64,000 bases of DNA, from assembly GCA_019038695.1 (NCBI GenBank), contig JAHOYZ010000025.1, positions 1 through 64,000 of the forward strand. The letters run 5' to 3'. Position numbers and translations under genes: made by a program. Under the pieces are notes generated by a model. That model had not been told where the DNA came from and ran no database searches. It was given only the letters and a program-made list of their open reading frames with translations. The stretch is from Candidatus Zixiibacteriota bacterium. GTDB lineage: Bacteria; Zixibacteria; MSB-5A5; GN15; FEB-12. Position 1 is the stretch's first letter; every line of letters starts with the position of its first letter. Positions 9,484-17,797 of this stretch are shown here, one piece after another.

Positions 9484-10247
9484 GCCGACACCTCCTCTCC
9501 GCCATCTGCACCCAGCGTGTGCTGCCCGGTCAGTCGGTAGAAACTGTCCTCCATAGTCGATCCCCCACACAGTTCGTCGGGCGTTCCATCGAACACCAGG
9601 CGACCATTATGCACCACCAGCACCCGCTCCGCCACCGCCTGGACTTCCTGCAAAATATGGGTGGACAGCAAGACTGTTTTCGACTTGCCGAGACGGCGAA
9701 TGTTGTTTCGGAAATCATGAATCTGATTCGGGTCCAGCCCGGCTGTGGGTTCATCCATAATGAGCACTTCCGGGTCGTGCAACAACGCTTGAGCTAGTCC
9801 TACTCGTTGGCGGTAGCCGCGCGATAGTTTCCCAATCGGTTTTTCCAAAACCTGTTCAAGAGCACAGACTTCATTGACCTCATCGATCCTGCGCTTTAGA
9901 GCAGAACCCTCGATTCCCCGAGCCTCACCGAGAAAACGTAACATCTCCAGCGGCGTCATATTGTCGTAGAGTGGTCCGTTCTCAGGCAGGTAGCCCAATT
10001 TCCGCGCAGCTTCCAAACGATCCGCACCCACGTTCAGTCCGGCTAGAAAAGCAGCACCGCTGCTGGGCGCCATAAAGCCACTGAGGATCTTCATAGTCGT
10101 AGATTTTCCTGCCCCATTGGGGCCAAGAAAAGCCACAATCTGTCCTTTAGGAATTGCAAAAGAAATGTCCTCTATAGCCACAAACGAACCATAGTATTTG
10201 CAAAGTCCACGAGCCTCAATCATGTTCTCCATTGAACCACCTGTCAT
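9480..10247 (-). CDS. ABC transporter ATP-binding protein (GldA-like)
   Basis: A 255-residue ATPase with all ABC motifs: Walker [10 protein letters not shown] (residues 42-50), the signature [13 protein letters not shown] near 140, Walker [14 protein letters not shown] near 160, and the H-loop in LLSTHIL. It should energise the permease encoded directly downstream. Overlap of four bases (ATGA) with that gene supports a single complex. The start may be ATG 10247 (after GAGG) or the internal ATG five codons later (MENMIEARG, after AGGTGG). The [11 protein letters not shown] start resembles export-type CcmA/GldA ATPases of the ABC-2 class. First gene of a three-gene operon. Confidence 0.9.
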   Translation of the reverse strand: MTGGSMENMIEARGLCKYYGSFVAIEDISFAIPKGQIVAFLGPNGAGKSTTMKILSGFMAPSSGAAFLAGLNVGADRLEAARKLGYLPENGPLYDNMTPLEMLRFLGEARGIEGSALKRRIDEVNEVCALEQVLEKPIGKLSRGYRQRVGLAQALLHDPEVLIMDEPTAGLDPNQIHDFRNNIRRLGKSKTVLLSTHILQEVQAVAERVLVVHNGRLVFDGTPDELCGGSTMEDSFYRLTGQHTLGADGGEEVSA

Positions 10248-10410
10248 ATATCAATCCTCATATCTTCACCAAGTTGCAAAGGCTTACCGCCGATAATATC
10301 CATGCTGGTTATACCAGAGGTTCCTCAAGAATGTGCAAATTATATGTGACCGATTCGGTCTTGTCAAGATCGCCGAGACGAACTATAACGGCCCAATAAT
10401 GCACTTGAGT

Positions 10411-11661
10411 TCAGCCTTCGGGATGCTCCGCCAGAGCACGTTTCTCAACCGATTGAATGGTCTTTGTCAGATCATCGATAGTCTGTCTATTTCTACAGTG
10501 GGTATCAGTTATCAGCACGAACTCGACGTTCAGCGGTTTGTTTGAAAAACGCTGCGAACTCACTCGATATCTTTTGTACTGCCGTTTGACAACTCTCACC
10601 CTGCCGCAGCGAATATTCTCGTGGAGCATCACTTCTAGCGGAATAATACCGTCGGTGGAATAACTTGTAAGAATGTATCTCGCGTTTAGAGTCTCCAGCA
10701 ATCTCGTGTAAGCATCCAGAGCCTCAGCCCGATAATTATAAGCGCTGCGCCGTTCGGTCCGCCAATCGGTGCGGATCGCGGACTTCTGGCCAGGTGTAAT
10801 CTGCTGGCTGAGTTCCGGCTTGTCCCAGAGAGCTATGCTGTTGAGAACATGATAGTTGCTTCCATACGGATGCTGATTATAGGGTGGATCGAGATAGACA
10901 ACGTCAACTTCGCGGTCAGCCAACTGTTCGGCCAGATGCATCGCATCCATCTTGTGAACTTCATTTTCCTGCCCGTTATCATAGAATACAGCTTGGCTCA
11001 ATCTCAGGTCAGCCGCAATACGATACAGCGCAGTACCAGTCTTTCCTCCCCAACCATTATGAAACCCTTTGAACACACCACTGGTGTTGCTGTTGTAACA
11101 GGCCTGATACAATAGTGGTGCAAGAAGGCAAGCCTCTTCGTTGTTGTTTATTGTCCCCTCATCCCGCCAACTCTTGATCTGCTGGCGGATGGCATCGATG
11201 CGCTGGCCGTTCTTTCGCATATAGAACATGCGGTCCAGCTTGATATCGAAATCATTGTCATCACGGGGACACAGATGCTCCGTAATCCAGCCCGCCACTG
11301 GCGGGAGATTGTTGAGTGTGTCTATCGCTTTGTCATAGCCGCCCAGCGCATCGAACTCCGGTGCTTGATTGCATCCGATGAAACACTGGTTGATGGCCTC
11401 GGCATACGGTTCCCAGTCATTGGCGATCACACGATAGCCAAGCTGTTTCGCCAGACGCGATACAACGCCGGACCCGGCAAACAGGTCCACGAACACATCA
11501 CCGGAACTGGTATCAGTAAGACGCAGGGCGTCTTGAATAAGGCCGAGAAGTTTGCGCTTGTTGCCAATGTAGGGAATTAGCTGGTTGAATAGATAATTGC
11601 TGGTTGTGGCTGCAGTGTCTTTCCCGCGACGGTATTCCAGAGATGTTCGTATTGTCTTCAT
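10411..11661 (-). CDS. D12-class adenine-specific DNA methyltransferase
   Basis: 416 residues. The N-terminal PYIGNKRKLLGLIQ and the SAM-binding FVDLFAGSGVVSRL (about 57-70) are followed by the catalytic motif IV in VVYLDPPYNQHPYGSNYH (near 250). The order (FxGxG first, DPPY later) is that of the D12/alpha class of N6-adenine methyltransferases, such as Dam and DpnM. The recognition sequence cannot be predicted. No restriction endonuclease lies next to it, so it looks like an orphan methylase, or the partner lies elsewhere. It stands alone between the ABC operon (163 bases away) and the dockerin-tailed protein. Confidence 0.85.
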   Translation of the reverse strand: MKTIRTSLEYRRGKDTAATTSNYLFNQLIPYIGNKRKLLGLIQDALRLTDTSSGDVFVDLFAGSGVVSRLAKQLGYRVIANDWEPYAEAINQCFIGCNQAPEFDALGGYDKAIDTLNNLPPVAGWITEHLCPRDDNDFDIKLDRMFYMRKNGQRIDAIRQQIKSWRDEGTINNNEEACLLAPLLYQACYNSNTSGVFKGFHNGWGGKTGTALYRIAADLRLSQAVFYDNGQENEVHKMDAMHLAEQLADREVDVVYLDPPYNQHPYGSNYHVLNSIALWDKPELSQQITPGQKSAIRTDWRTERRSAYNYRAEALDAYTRLLETLNARYILTSYSTDGIIPLEVMLHENIRCGRVRVVKRQYKRYRVSSQRFSNKPLNVEFVLITDTHCRNRQTIDDLTKTIQSVEKRALAEHPEG

Positions 11662-11732
11662 GCTGTTGGAAGCATGATACGAAATACTATGAACGCAGAC
11701 AACCCTTGAGGGAGGGCTGCTATATATACAAT

Positions 11733-13346
11733 CTATGGACAGGGTGGCGGTTCGGGGCCACCAATGAATAAATACGCCACCAGATAGGTTAGATCAGCCA
11801 CGTTTATCGGCCCCCCCGTACCGCCAATGCCATCGACATTCCCCTCGATAATACATGGAGGTTCCAGTCCCCCTATAAAGAGGTATGCCACAAGATATGT
11901 GAGGTCAGCCACGTTTATCGCCCCCCCCGTACCGGTTATCCGATCGACATTGCCGCGCTCCTGACAACAACCGTCACCGCGGTCAAACCAGGCTTGATAG
12001 TCACTGCTTACATAAGCGATACCATATTCGTCGTCACCGATATACTCAATGTCCTGCTGAAAGGCGGTCCAGTTGTCGGTATATTGGACAGCTGGCTCAC
12101 CGCTGAGATGAATTGAGTCCTGGGAAACCCACCTGAACCGACCTGTTCTGACTGGAGCCATTACTTGTCGACTGTAGGCCCGGGCCAATCCTGCACCGCC
12201 CCGCATTGTCAGTGAGGGACTGTACGCCGGCGGTTCGAGATTCCGCGTATCCCAGGTCACTCCAATATCGGTGCTATAGGATTCATACAGAATGTGCGAG
12301 CCGGCTTGGTATTCGTAGATACAGACAACATCCATGCCATAAACATCAATCGCCGTTTCATCTTGAACACTTCCGCCCACGTAGGCTGTACGCTTCGTCT
12401 CAAACTGACTCGTGGTTCCCTGATAACGAGCTATCGTGCAATAGTCGGAAGGGCTGATGTAAGAGGCAAAGATCGGGTACCAAATGGATGGTGATACCGC
12501 TGCATCAAGTCCTCGGTCGAAATCAGTAATCCCCGAGGTCATGCCGTGCAGGGTTATCGCCGGGTCGATGCGAAAGAGATCAACGGTGCCGGTCGCTTCG
12601 CCTACGGCAATGTAGAGGAAATCATTGTCGGGGAACCCGTCGTTACAGCGTAGCACAACTTCAGTGGCATATGTACTCGGAATGACATCCCAGGTTGACC
12701 CACCGCTGGGAAAACTTCCTGTGAGTCCAGTGTCCCAGCGAAAGCGCCGCAGTTTCACCCAGCTACCGTCGTAGTTAGCTACGTAACAATGATTGTGCCA
12801 AACTGCGGCAGTAACCGAGTGCATTACCCAGCTGACACCGAGCCACTGCTTCTCGTACCAGGTGGCCCCACCGTCAGTGGAAAGAACGGAAGACATCGTA
12901 GTCGTCCAGCCATCACCCTCGTTCATAATGATCGCCATCAAGTTACCCGAGGGGCGATGAATTTCCATCTCAAGGGTCCTAACAGAATCCCGGGTGCTGA
13001 TGAGAACATCGGTTCCAAACCGGTCGGGCGAATTGGTTAGCACCGGCGTCCGCCACGTGCCCCATACCGACGCCCGACTAAGATCAGTTAGAGTTGCCAA
13101 TTCGTCGAACAGATGCAAGGCTTCGTCAAATGAACCTTTGTTCCACAACTCTTCAATCTGACGGGCAACAGCTTGCGCGTTTTCGCTGGACCCGCTTTCG
13201 AGATCCAATTGGATTTCAGCATTCTGTTTCTCCGCCGGGGTCAACAGTTCAAGACCCCTTTGAACCGGTTGCTCGACCGCAAAGCCGGTCGCGAACAACG
13301 TCAAACAGATTATGGATACTAATAAGAGTATGTGGATTCGGAACAT
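11733..13346 (-). CDS. Secreted sialidase-like protein with two dockerin-like C-terminal repeats
   Basis: 537 residues with a clear signal peptide (MFRIHILLLVSIICLTLFATGFA). The middle (about 90-455) has repeated Trp-rich beta segments such as STDGGATWYEKQWLG and STDIGVTWDTRN, resembling Asp-box/BNR propellers of sialidase-like proteins. The last 75 residues are two 37-residue units, each with GNVD, a short Gly-rich turn and INVADLTYLVAYLFIGG. These look like type I dockerin calcium loops and are abundant in exported proteins of Zixibacteria-like genomes. The function is probably extracellular or cell-surface, with anchoring through the repeats; no cohesin is in the window. A run of eight C (eight G in the coding strand) in the second-last repeat is prone to slippage. 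Confidence 0.75.
   Translation of the reverse strand: MFRIHILLLVSIICLTLFATGFAVEQPVQRGLELLTPAEKQNAEIQLDLESGSSENAQAVARQIEELWNKGSFDEALHLFDELATLTDLSRASVWGTWRTPVLTNSPDRFGTDVLISTRDSVRTLEMEIHRPSGNLMAIIMNEGDGWTTTMSSVLSTDGGATWYEKQWLGVSWVMHSVTAAVWHNHCYVANYDGSWVKLRRFRWDTGLTGSFPSGGSTWDVIPSTYATEVVLRCNDGFPDNDFLYIAVGEATGTVDLFRIDPAITLHGMTSGITDFDRGLDAAVSPSIWYPIFASYISPSDYCTIARYQGTTSQFETKRTAYVGGSVQDETAIDVYGMDVVCIYEYQAGSHILYESYSTDIGVTWDTRNLEPPAYSPSLTMRGGAGLARAYSRQVMAPVRTGRFRWVSQDSIHLSGEPAVQYTDNWTAFQQDIEYIGDDEYGIAYVSSDYQAWFDRGDGCCQERGNVDRITGTGGAINVADLTYLVAYLFIGGLEPPCIIEGNVDGIGGTGGPINVADLTYLVAYLFIGGPEPPPCP
11764..11945 (-). repeat. Two 111-bp tandem units coding the dockerin-like repeats
   Basis: The minus strand carries two related units with a period of 111 bases (37 codons): TCAGCCACGTTTATCG begins at 11794 and again at 11905 on the plus strand. 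The units differ by scattered substitutions and carry C7 and C8 tracts at the same place, coding the Gly-Gly turn before INVADL. Confidence 0.8.
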
Positions 13347-13517
13347 GGCTTCCTCCTGGCCCGCACGGTGGTTGTATCGCTTTCTATGCTGGTGCGATCA
13401 TGGTACTGGTCAAATCCTGCCCAGATCAAAGTACTAGTATAAAATACATAACAGCAGGGGTTATGTCAAGACGGAGTAACGAAGCGAGGGTTTTGGGTAA
13501 TATCTTTAGAATTGTGT

Positions 13518-13558
13518 AAAAAACAAAAGGAAACCGGCGGTGTGGACGCAACCGCCGG
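13518..13558 (-). terminator. Rho-independent terminator
   Basis: A perfect 8-bp GC-rich stem (CCGGCGGT/ACCGCCGG, loop of nine) is followed on the minus strand by TTTCCTTTTGTTTTTT. It ends the candidate RNA or stops read-through from the nuclease gene at 14111. Confidence 0.75.
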
Positions 13559-13810
13559 CTCTACTCATCTGATCAAGATCCTGTCACGTGATCAGAATAC
13601 CTCTCCCCCCTCAACACAACCTCTATACGTCACCAGGTCAAACATCATCGTGCAGCACACCGATGCAGAACCGTGGAGCATACCCCCGCTGCCGACAGTC
13701 TGACCCCAAAAGGTCAGCCTGTTACACCGAACAGACATGGTCGGGCGGGACGCCTTACCACACTCTGTTAAGCGCGGAATCGCAGCTAGGAAAACCTAAC
13801 TCACTGCTGA
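13518..13810 (-). ncRNA. Candidate structured non-coding RNA ending in an intrinsic terminator
   Basis: This stretch has no good coding frame but folds on the minus strand into a chain of hairpins. They are GTTAGG-TTTT-CCTAGC (13800-13785); TGGT-aa-GGCG-tcc-CGCC-cg-ACCA (13760-13738); CAG-g-CTGACC-ttttgg-GGTCAG-a-CTG (13721-13696); CATCG-g-TG-tgctg-CA-CGATG (13665-13646); and a terminal CCGGCGGT-nine bases-ACCGCCGG stem (13558-13534) followed by a T-rich tract. The flanks are AT-rich while this segment is GC-rich. It could be an independent small RNA or a leader/attenuator for the dockerin gene 170 bases further on. I do not recognise it as 4.5S, 6S, RNase P, tmRNA or a known riboswitch. Confidence 0.45.
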
Positions 13811-13819
13811 CTTATTAAC

Positions 13820-13853
13820 AAATAGTGTGCCAATTTACACAACATTGTAAATT
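13820..13853 (-). promoter_or_regulatory. Palindromic operator over a putative promoter
   Basis: AATTTACA, six bases, TGTAAATT (13832-13853) is a perfect 8-bp inverted repeat. On the minus strand it overlaps TTGTGT, which with GTTAAT 17 bases on would make a sigma-70-like promoter. TTGGCACACTATTTGTT in the same place resembles a sigma-54 site (GG and G of the -12 box ten bases apart, with GT instead of GC). Both predict a transcription start near 13810, just before the candidate RNA. Confidence 0.35.
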
Positions 13854-14110
13854 ATGTGTATCTTATTGATCTAATTAACGTTAACATCATGCCATGACTA
13901 CCCCACAGACAGCAAGCAGGTATTATATACCGCATTGTGCCTCTCCGTAACGGGTACAATATACCTATCAACTTCACAATCATCAGTCTTTGCAGGAATA
14001 ATCGTAATGTCTACATCTCAACACCAACAGTATGATCAAACGCCAACTCAGCCGACTCTCCGCACTGAGTGTTACAGTCTGTCTCTGTATCCTCGGATAT
14101 CAGCCCCCCA

Positions 14111-15340
14111 TTATTCCGGGTCGGGTTGCTTGTTCCGTCGGGGAGTTACCCGGTGGGTCTCTTTTGGGACAACGAAAGGGGTGAGTTTTTCCAGCGACTC
14201 CTTATCGAGTCGTTGCTTACGGAAAACTTCCTTCATTAGGGTAGGACCATCGAGTTTGAAATAGTCGTCGAGTTCCAACTGCCTGGCAACGAATGAAAGC
14301 TCAGCAAACGCCTTAGGATTACTCGTCTTGGTAACAAATTTCTCGTCACGCGAACTTTTGACCGTTACATACCCGCCCTGCCCTTCAATCCGGTTGACAC
14401 TAAGTTCGCCGCTAAGACGAACGAGATCAGACTTGAGCGCGTCGGTCTCAGCCTTGAGCTGTTTCAATTGGTCACTCTTATCGAGCAGTTCGGTCGCCTT
14501 CTCAAATGCCTGTTGCTCTGGTAACCCGGAGAGTCCTTCTTCTTCCTCCTCGCGCCCCAGCATCAGCCTATGACGTTTGGCTGGACAAAATTCAAGAAAA
14601 TTGCAAAAGTTGCAGAGTGGCCCTTCCTTGGTCGGGAAATCATCTCGCCGCTCAGCCTCAATAGTTTCGACAACCGACAACCGTAAATCCTCGATAAGTT
14701 GATCGATCCGTTCGGGAGTCAGTCGGTCTGCGACAACCTCATCCATTTTCAAGAAGTGCTGAGCCAGCTCGATTTGGTTCCACTGAGGGAAATTGGCCTG
14801 GACCGCGAGTTGATACAATCCCATCTGATAGTAGAAATCCGGATCGGAAGCACGGACAATATGACGCCCAGTCTTGTAATCGCAGATTTCGACCGTGCCG
14901 TCATCCTTCTTGAGCAATCTGTCAATCACGCCTGAAAACTTGAAATCCGTTCCCGGTAAAGTGAAGCTGAGTTTCCGTTCCACATCCAGCAACGTATGTT
15001 GATCAAAGGGGTGGTATTTCTGATGGAAAGTGGTCAGCATTTTGTGACCGTTGCTGATATAGTCGTCAATCCCCATGTAGTCCGAACCGACCGATATTGT
15101 GTGTTTATCAACAGCAGACCAGCTTGATTCGTAGAGAGCGAGGGTATCGTCGAGTGACACAGGCACGCCATCAGCACTACGTCGGTAAACCTGCTTGAGA
15201 ACATCGTGAACAATGTTACCCAGACGAAGATCAGCTGTCTCTACCCTTGGCGTTACCACTCGCTTGATGTATTGAAACTGGAATTTCTGAGGACAGTCGC
15301 GAAACGACCTGAGAGAACTGAAACTGAAACTCTTTAGCAT
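14111..15340 (-). CDS. PD-(D/E)XK nuclease family protein with probable Fe-S cluster
   Basis: 409 residues. The nuclease core is GVIDRLLKKDDGTVEICDYKTGR (about 145-170), which holds the catalytic D and the D-x-K motif; it is of the RecB/AddB/Cas4 type. Four cysteines typical of the iron-sulfur staple are present: C16 in FRDCPQKF and the C-terminal trio CNFCNFLEFC near 240. A coiled-coil/beta tail follows (about 265-409). Relatives serve in recombinational repair. No helicase gene such as addA and no cas genes lie nearby, so the pathway remains open. The gene is 37 bases downstream of the glycosyltransferase at 15378, probably by chance of orientation. Confidence 0.8.
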   Translation of the reverse strand: MLKSFSFSSLRSFRDCPQKFQFQYIKRVVTPRVETADLRLGNIVHDVLKQVYRRSADGVPVSLDDTLALYESSWSAVDKHTISVGSDYMGIDDYISNGHKMLTTFHQKYHPFDQHTLLDVERKLSFTLPGTDFKFSGVIDRLLKKDDGTVEICDYKTGRHIVRASDPDFYYQMGLYQLAVQANFPQWNQIELAQHFLKMDEVVADRLTPERIDQLIEDLRLSVVETIEAERRDDFPTKEGPLCNFCNFLEFCPAKRHRLMLGREEEEEGLSGLPEQQAFEKATELLDKSDQLKQLKAETDALKSDLVRLSGELSVNRIEGQGGYVTVKSSRDEKFVTKTSNPKAFAELSFVARQLELDDYFKLDGPTLMKEVFRKQRLDKESLEKLTPFVVPKETHRVTPRRNKQPDPE

Positions 15341-15377
15341 CGGGTCACCCCCGGTTAATAGTAGACTTCGTCACTTG

Positions 15378-16433
15378 TTATATTAGTGACAAAGACTGGC
15401 TGTCGGATTTTGAACGCGGGTTTCGTGGACCGGTCAGTCGCTCAATCAGGCCAGAGAGAAAGCCAGCTCCCAGGCCGATGTGGATCGTGGGAAAAATCAG
15501 CGGTCCATACAGCAGGCAACCGAGGTGCTTTTCTTTGGCGGTTAAACCGGCGGAGAACAATACGACAACCAGCAAATACAGCGCCACCAGTGATTTGAAC
15601 AAACCAAATGCGGGCGTATACAGAAATGACAGCAATAATAGAAAGCCCATACCAACCACGCCCGCCAGGGTGATCCATTGCACCGGCGCTATCAGATTGT
15701 GTTTGCGTGCAAAACGGAACCGCCCAAATCCGTAGCGGAACATCTGCTGCCACAATGCTTGCAGACTCGACCGTGGGTAATTGAACACTGTCAGTTTGGG
15801 TGAAAGATAAGACTTCAGTCCGACCTGTTTCACACGATGATTGAAATCAACATCCTCGCAAGCGTCAAACTGCTCGTCGAAGTACCCGATCCGGTCAAAT
15901 GTCTCCCGTGTCCACATACTACCAAACGAAGTAGGGTCAACTTCACCCTCGTAATCGGCACAAATCTCGGATCCCGGTCTGTGGCCCAATAATGACGATC
16001 GACACAATGCCACGGACAACTCGAACTCGTTTAGACCGGGCGCTGTCGGGGGTTGCAGACGACACAAACAGGCAGCTTGCGAGGTTTGAAAAAGATCGAC
16101 AATATCACGCAGGAGAGTATTTCCTGGGATATGAACATGCCCATCAATCACCACTATATAGGGTGCTGTGCTGTTTTTGACACCGGCATTTAGACCGGAG
16201 GAAGGCCTGCGAGTTGGATTCGTTAGTAACTTGAGCGAACCGAAGCGGCTCTTGTAGGATTCGACGATCTCGCACGTCCGGTCGGTCGATCCGCCATCGG
16301 CGATCACGATCTCCAATTTGTCCATTGGAAAATCCTGCTGGTACAACTGCTCCAGAGTCCGACCGATGAACTTCTCTTCGTTGAGCACGGGCATCACGAC
16401 GGCGAGTTCAAACTTGGATTTCTGTGCTGTCAC
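15378..16433 (-). CDS. Family 2 glycosyltransferase with C-terminal membrane helices (ExoA-like)
   Basis: 351 residues. The GT-A fold starts AVVMPVLNEEKFIGRTLEQL, followed by the UDP-binding IVIADGGSTDRTCEIV and the metal site in VVIDGHVHIP. ACEDVDFNHRVKQVG is the acceptor/catalytic region. After about residue 255 three hydrophobic segments (LAGVVGMGFLLLLSFLY, SLVALYLLVVVLFSAGL, and a last near 320) anchor it in the inner membrane. The arrangement is like succinoglycan ExoA, which adds sugars to a lipid-linked oligosaccharide. It probably belongs to polysaccharide synthesis with the other glycosyltransferases at 16652 and 17798. Confidence 0.85.
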   Translation of the reverse strand: MTAQKSKFELAVVMPVLNEEKFIGRTLEQLYQQDFPMDKLEIVIADGGSTDRTCEIVESYKSRFGSLKLLTNPTRRPSSGLNAGVKNSTAPYIVVIDGHVHIPGNTLLRDIVDLFQTSQAACLCRLQPPTAPGLNEFELSVALCRSSLLGHRPGSEICADYEGEVDPTSFGSMWTRETFDRIGYFDEQFDACEDVDFNHRVKQVGLKSYLSPKLTVFNYPRSSLQALWQQMFRYGFGRFRFARKHNLIAPVQWITLAGVVGMGFLLLLSFLYTPAFGLFKSLVALYLLVVVLFSAGLTAKEKHLGCLLYGPLIFPTIHIGLGAGFLSGLIERLTGPRNPRSKSDSQSLSLI

Positions 16434-16651
16434 GTTCGTCTTCCTCCGGCTTCAGGTTGGCCAGTGTGCAATTTGCACGATTTTCGCTGCGGCGAACAAG
16501 ACCAGCCCACCCATTTGAAACAACCTGAGCCTAATATCCAGAAGGACACATGCAAATCAACAATAACAGTGACAACAGTCTCTTAACTAACCAGGGGGAC
16601 ACAAGTGTTGCAGGACAGAACCTGCTTGGTGGTTCTGCCAGTCCGAGAAGG

Positions 16652-17620
16652 CTACTTGCTACCCTTACCGGCGGCTTCAGATAGCCTGGTAACCAGGGAG
16701 GGGTTCTTGACCAGTTCGATGATCCGATCCGCCAGAGCATGATGATCATTAATCGGTACCAGCAGACCGTTGATCCGATCATCAATGATCTCGGAAATCT
16801 GTCCCGCGTTGGTGGTCACGACCGGCAAGCCAGCCCTGAGTGCTTCCAACATTGACAACGGCAGACTGTCGATGGTGGACGCATTGGCATAAAGATCAGC
16901 GGCTGTAAAATGGCGCGCCACCTCTTCATGACTCACCCGACCGGCCAGAGTAACGCCATGGATGTGTTCAGAATCGATAAACCACTCAAGCCATTCACGC
17001 TGGGGGCCATCACCCAGAATAGTCAACTCCGCTCGAGGATATTTCTGTTTTATGAATCGAAAAGCTTTGATAAGCCCGACTATGTTGCTTCCCCTCTCCA
17101 GACGACGCGCTGTCACAATCCTCGGTTGCACGATCATTCGAAGACAAAACGAGAACAGGTCATCATTCACCACTGGTGGCACAACCGTCGCTTTGAGATT
17201 GTACCGACGAAAAACACGTGCTGCATGGTCGCAGGGCACTTCGATACGATGAAACAGCCTCAGGAAAGGCTGCATGCCCCGACCGTAGTCTTCCAGCTCT
17301 GCCTCGGCTCGGTTAGAGCGATAACTGAGGATCAACTCACGACCGAAGAACCGACCCAATAGAGCAGCTGGAACGATTTCCGAAAAGAAGTTCGCCCCCG
17401 ACCGGTATGTAATCCGAATACGTCGGTAACGAGGAATACTCTTCAGGAGCATGATCAGTCGGATAATCCAATTCCGAAAGCTCGGCCAGAGAGCATGATT
17501 ACCAGATGCACATGGCTCCTTGCCGTCTCTGTATGCAGAATCGGCCATTGAGATGGCGGGTCTGTCTCCGGTCGTCAGACGTCTTGATTCTATAATAAAC
17601 TCTTGATCAGTCAGTGCCAT
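16652..17620 (-). CDS. Family 4 glycosyltransferase (GT-B), short N-terminus
   Basis: 322 residues, shorter than the usual 360-400. The C-terminal half is a clear GT4 Rossmann domain: ARRLERGSNIVGLIKAF, ELTILGDGPQREWLE, VTLAGRVSHEEVARHF, and the E-x7-E motif in SMLEALRAGLPVVTTNAGQISEII. The N-terminal half has FGRELILSYRSNRAEAELEDYG and a membrane-like helix at 50-60, but the usual first beta strand with a glycine-rich loop is not evident in residues 1-55. Either the start is non-standard or the gene has lost its 5' end. A 57-codon frame overlaps its start (17611-17784). It likely transfers a sugar to a lipid-linked or protein acceptor in envelope polysaccharide synthesis. Confidence 0.8.
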   Translation of the reverse strand: MALTDQEFIIESRRLTTGDRPAISMADSAYRDGKEPCASGNHALWPSFRNWIIRLIMLLKSIPRYRRIRITYRSGANFFSEIVPAALLGRFFGRELILSYRSNRAEAELEDYGRGMQPFLRLFHRIEVPCDHAARVFRRYNLKATVVPPVVNDDLFSFCLRMIVQPRIVTARRLERGSNIVGLIKAFRFIKQKYPRAELTILGDGPQREWLEWFIDSEHIHGVTLAGRVSHEEVARHFTAADLYANASTIDSLPLSMLEALRAGLPVVTTNAGQISEIIDDRINGLLVPINDHHALADRIIELVKNPSLVTRLSEAAGKGSK

Positions 17621-17784
17621 ACAGTATCCCTGAACCCAATCCGGTTTCGCTCTACGGCCTTGGCCGTTTCCTCTCTCTGCTTGTACGTCTCACCATCAAT
17701 TCCGTTCGGCCATATTACCACATATTTGCCACCGTCAGATGATCCCGGCTGCCAACCTCCTGATTGACCTGCACCATCAATCAC
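17611..17784 (-). CDS. Possible small protein upstream of the family 4 glycosyltransferase
   Basis: A 57-codon frame from GTG 17784 to TGA 17611, overlapping the glycosyltransferase start by ten bases. The sequence includes GGKYVVIWPNGIDGETYK and QREETAKAVERNRIGF, which has the residue balance of real protein rather than random frame. No family is recognised. It may be a genuine small protein translated in tandem with the glycosyltransferase, or the remnant of an older gene. An in-frame TAA directly upstream rules out a longer version. Confidence 0.3.
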   Translation of the reverse strand: MIDGAGQSGGWQPGSSDGGKYVVIWPNGIDGETYKQREETAKAVERNRIGFRDTVWH

Positions 17785-17797
17785 AATATATTAGGCT

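Noticed and set aside
13530-13800. Housekeeping RNA (4.5S/SRP, RNase P, tmRNA or 6S)
   Set aside because: The diagnostic sequences of 4.5S, RNase P and tmRNA, and the single long rod of 6S, are not seen; kept only as an unknown RNA.
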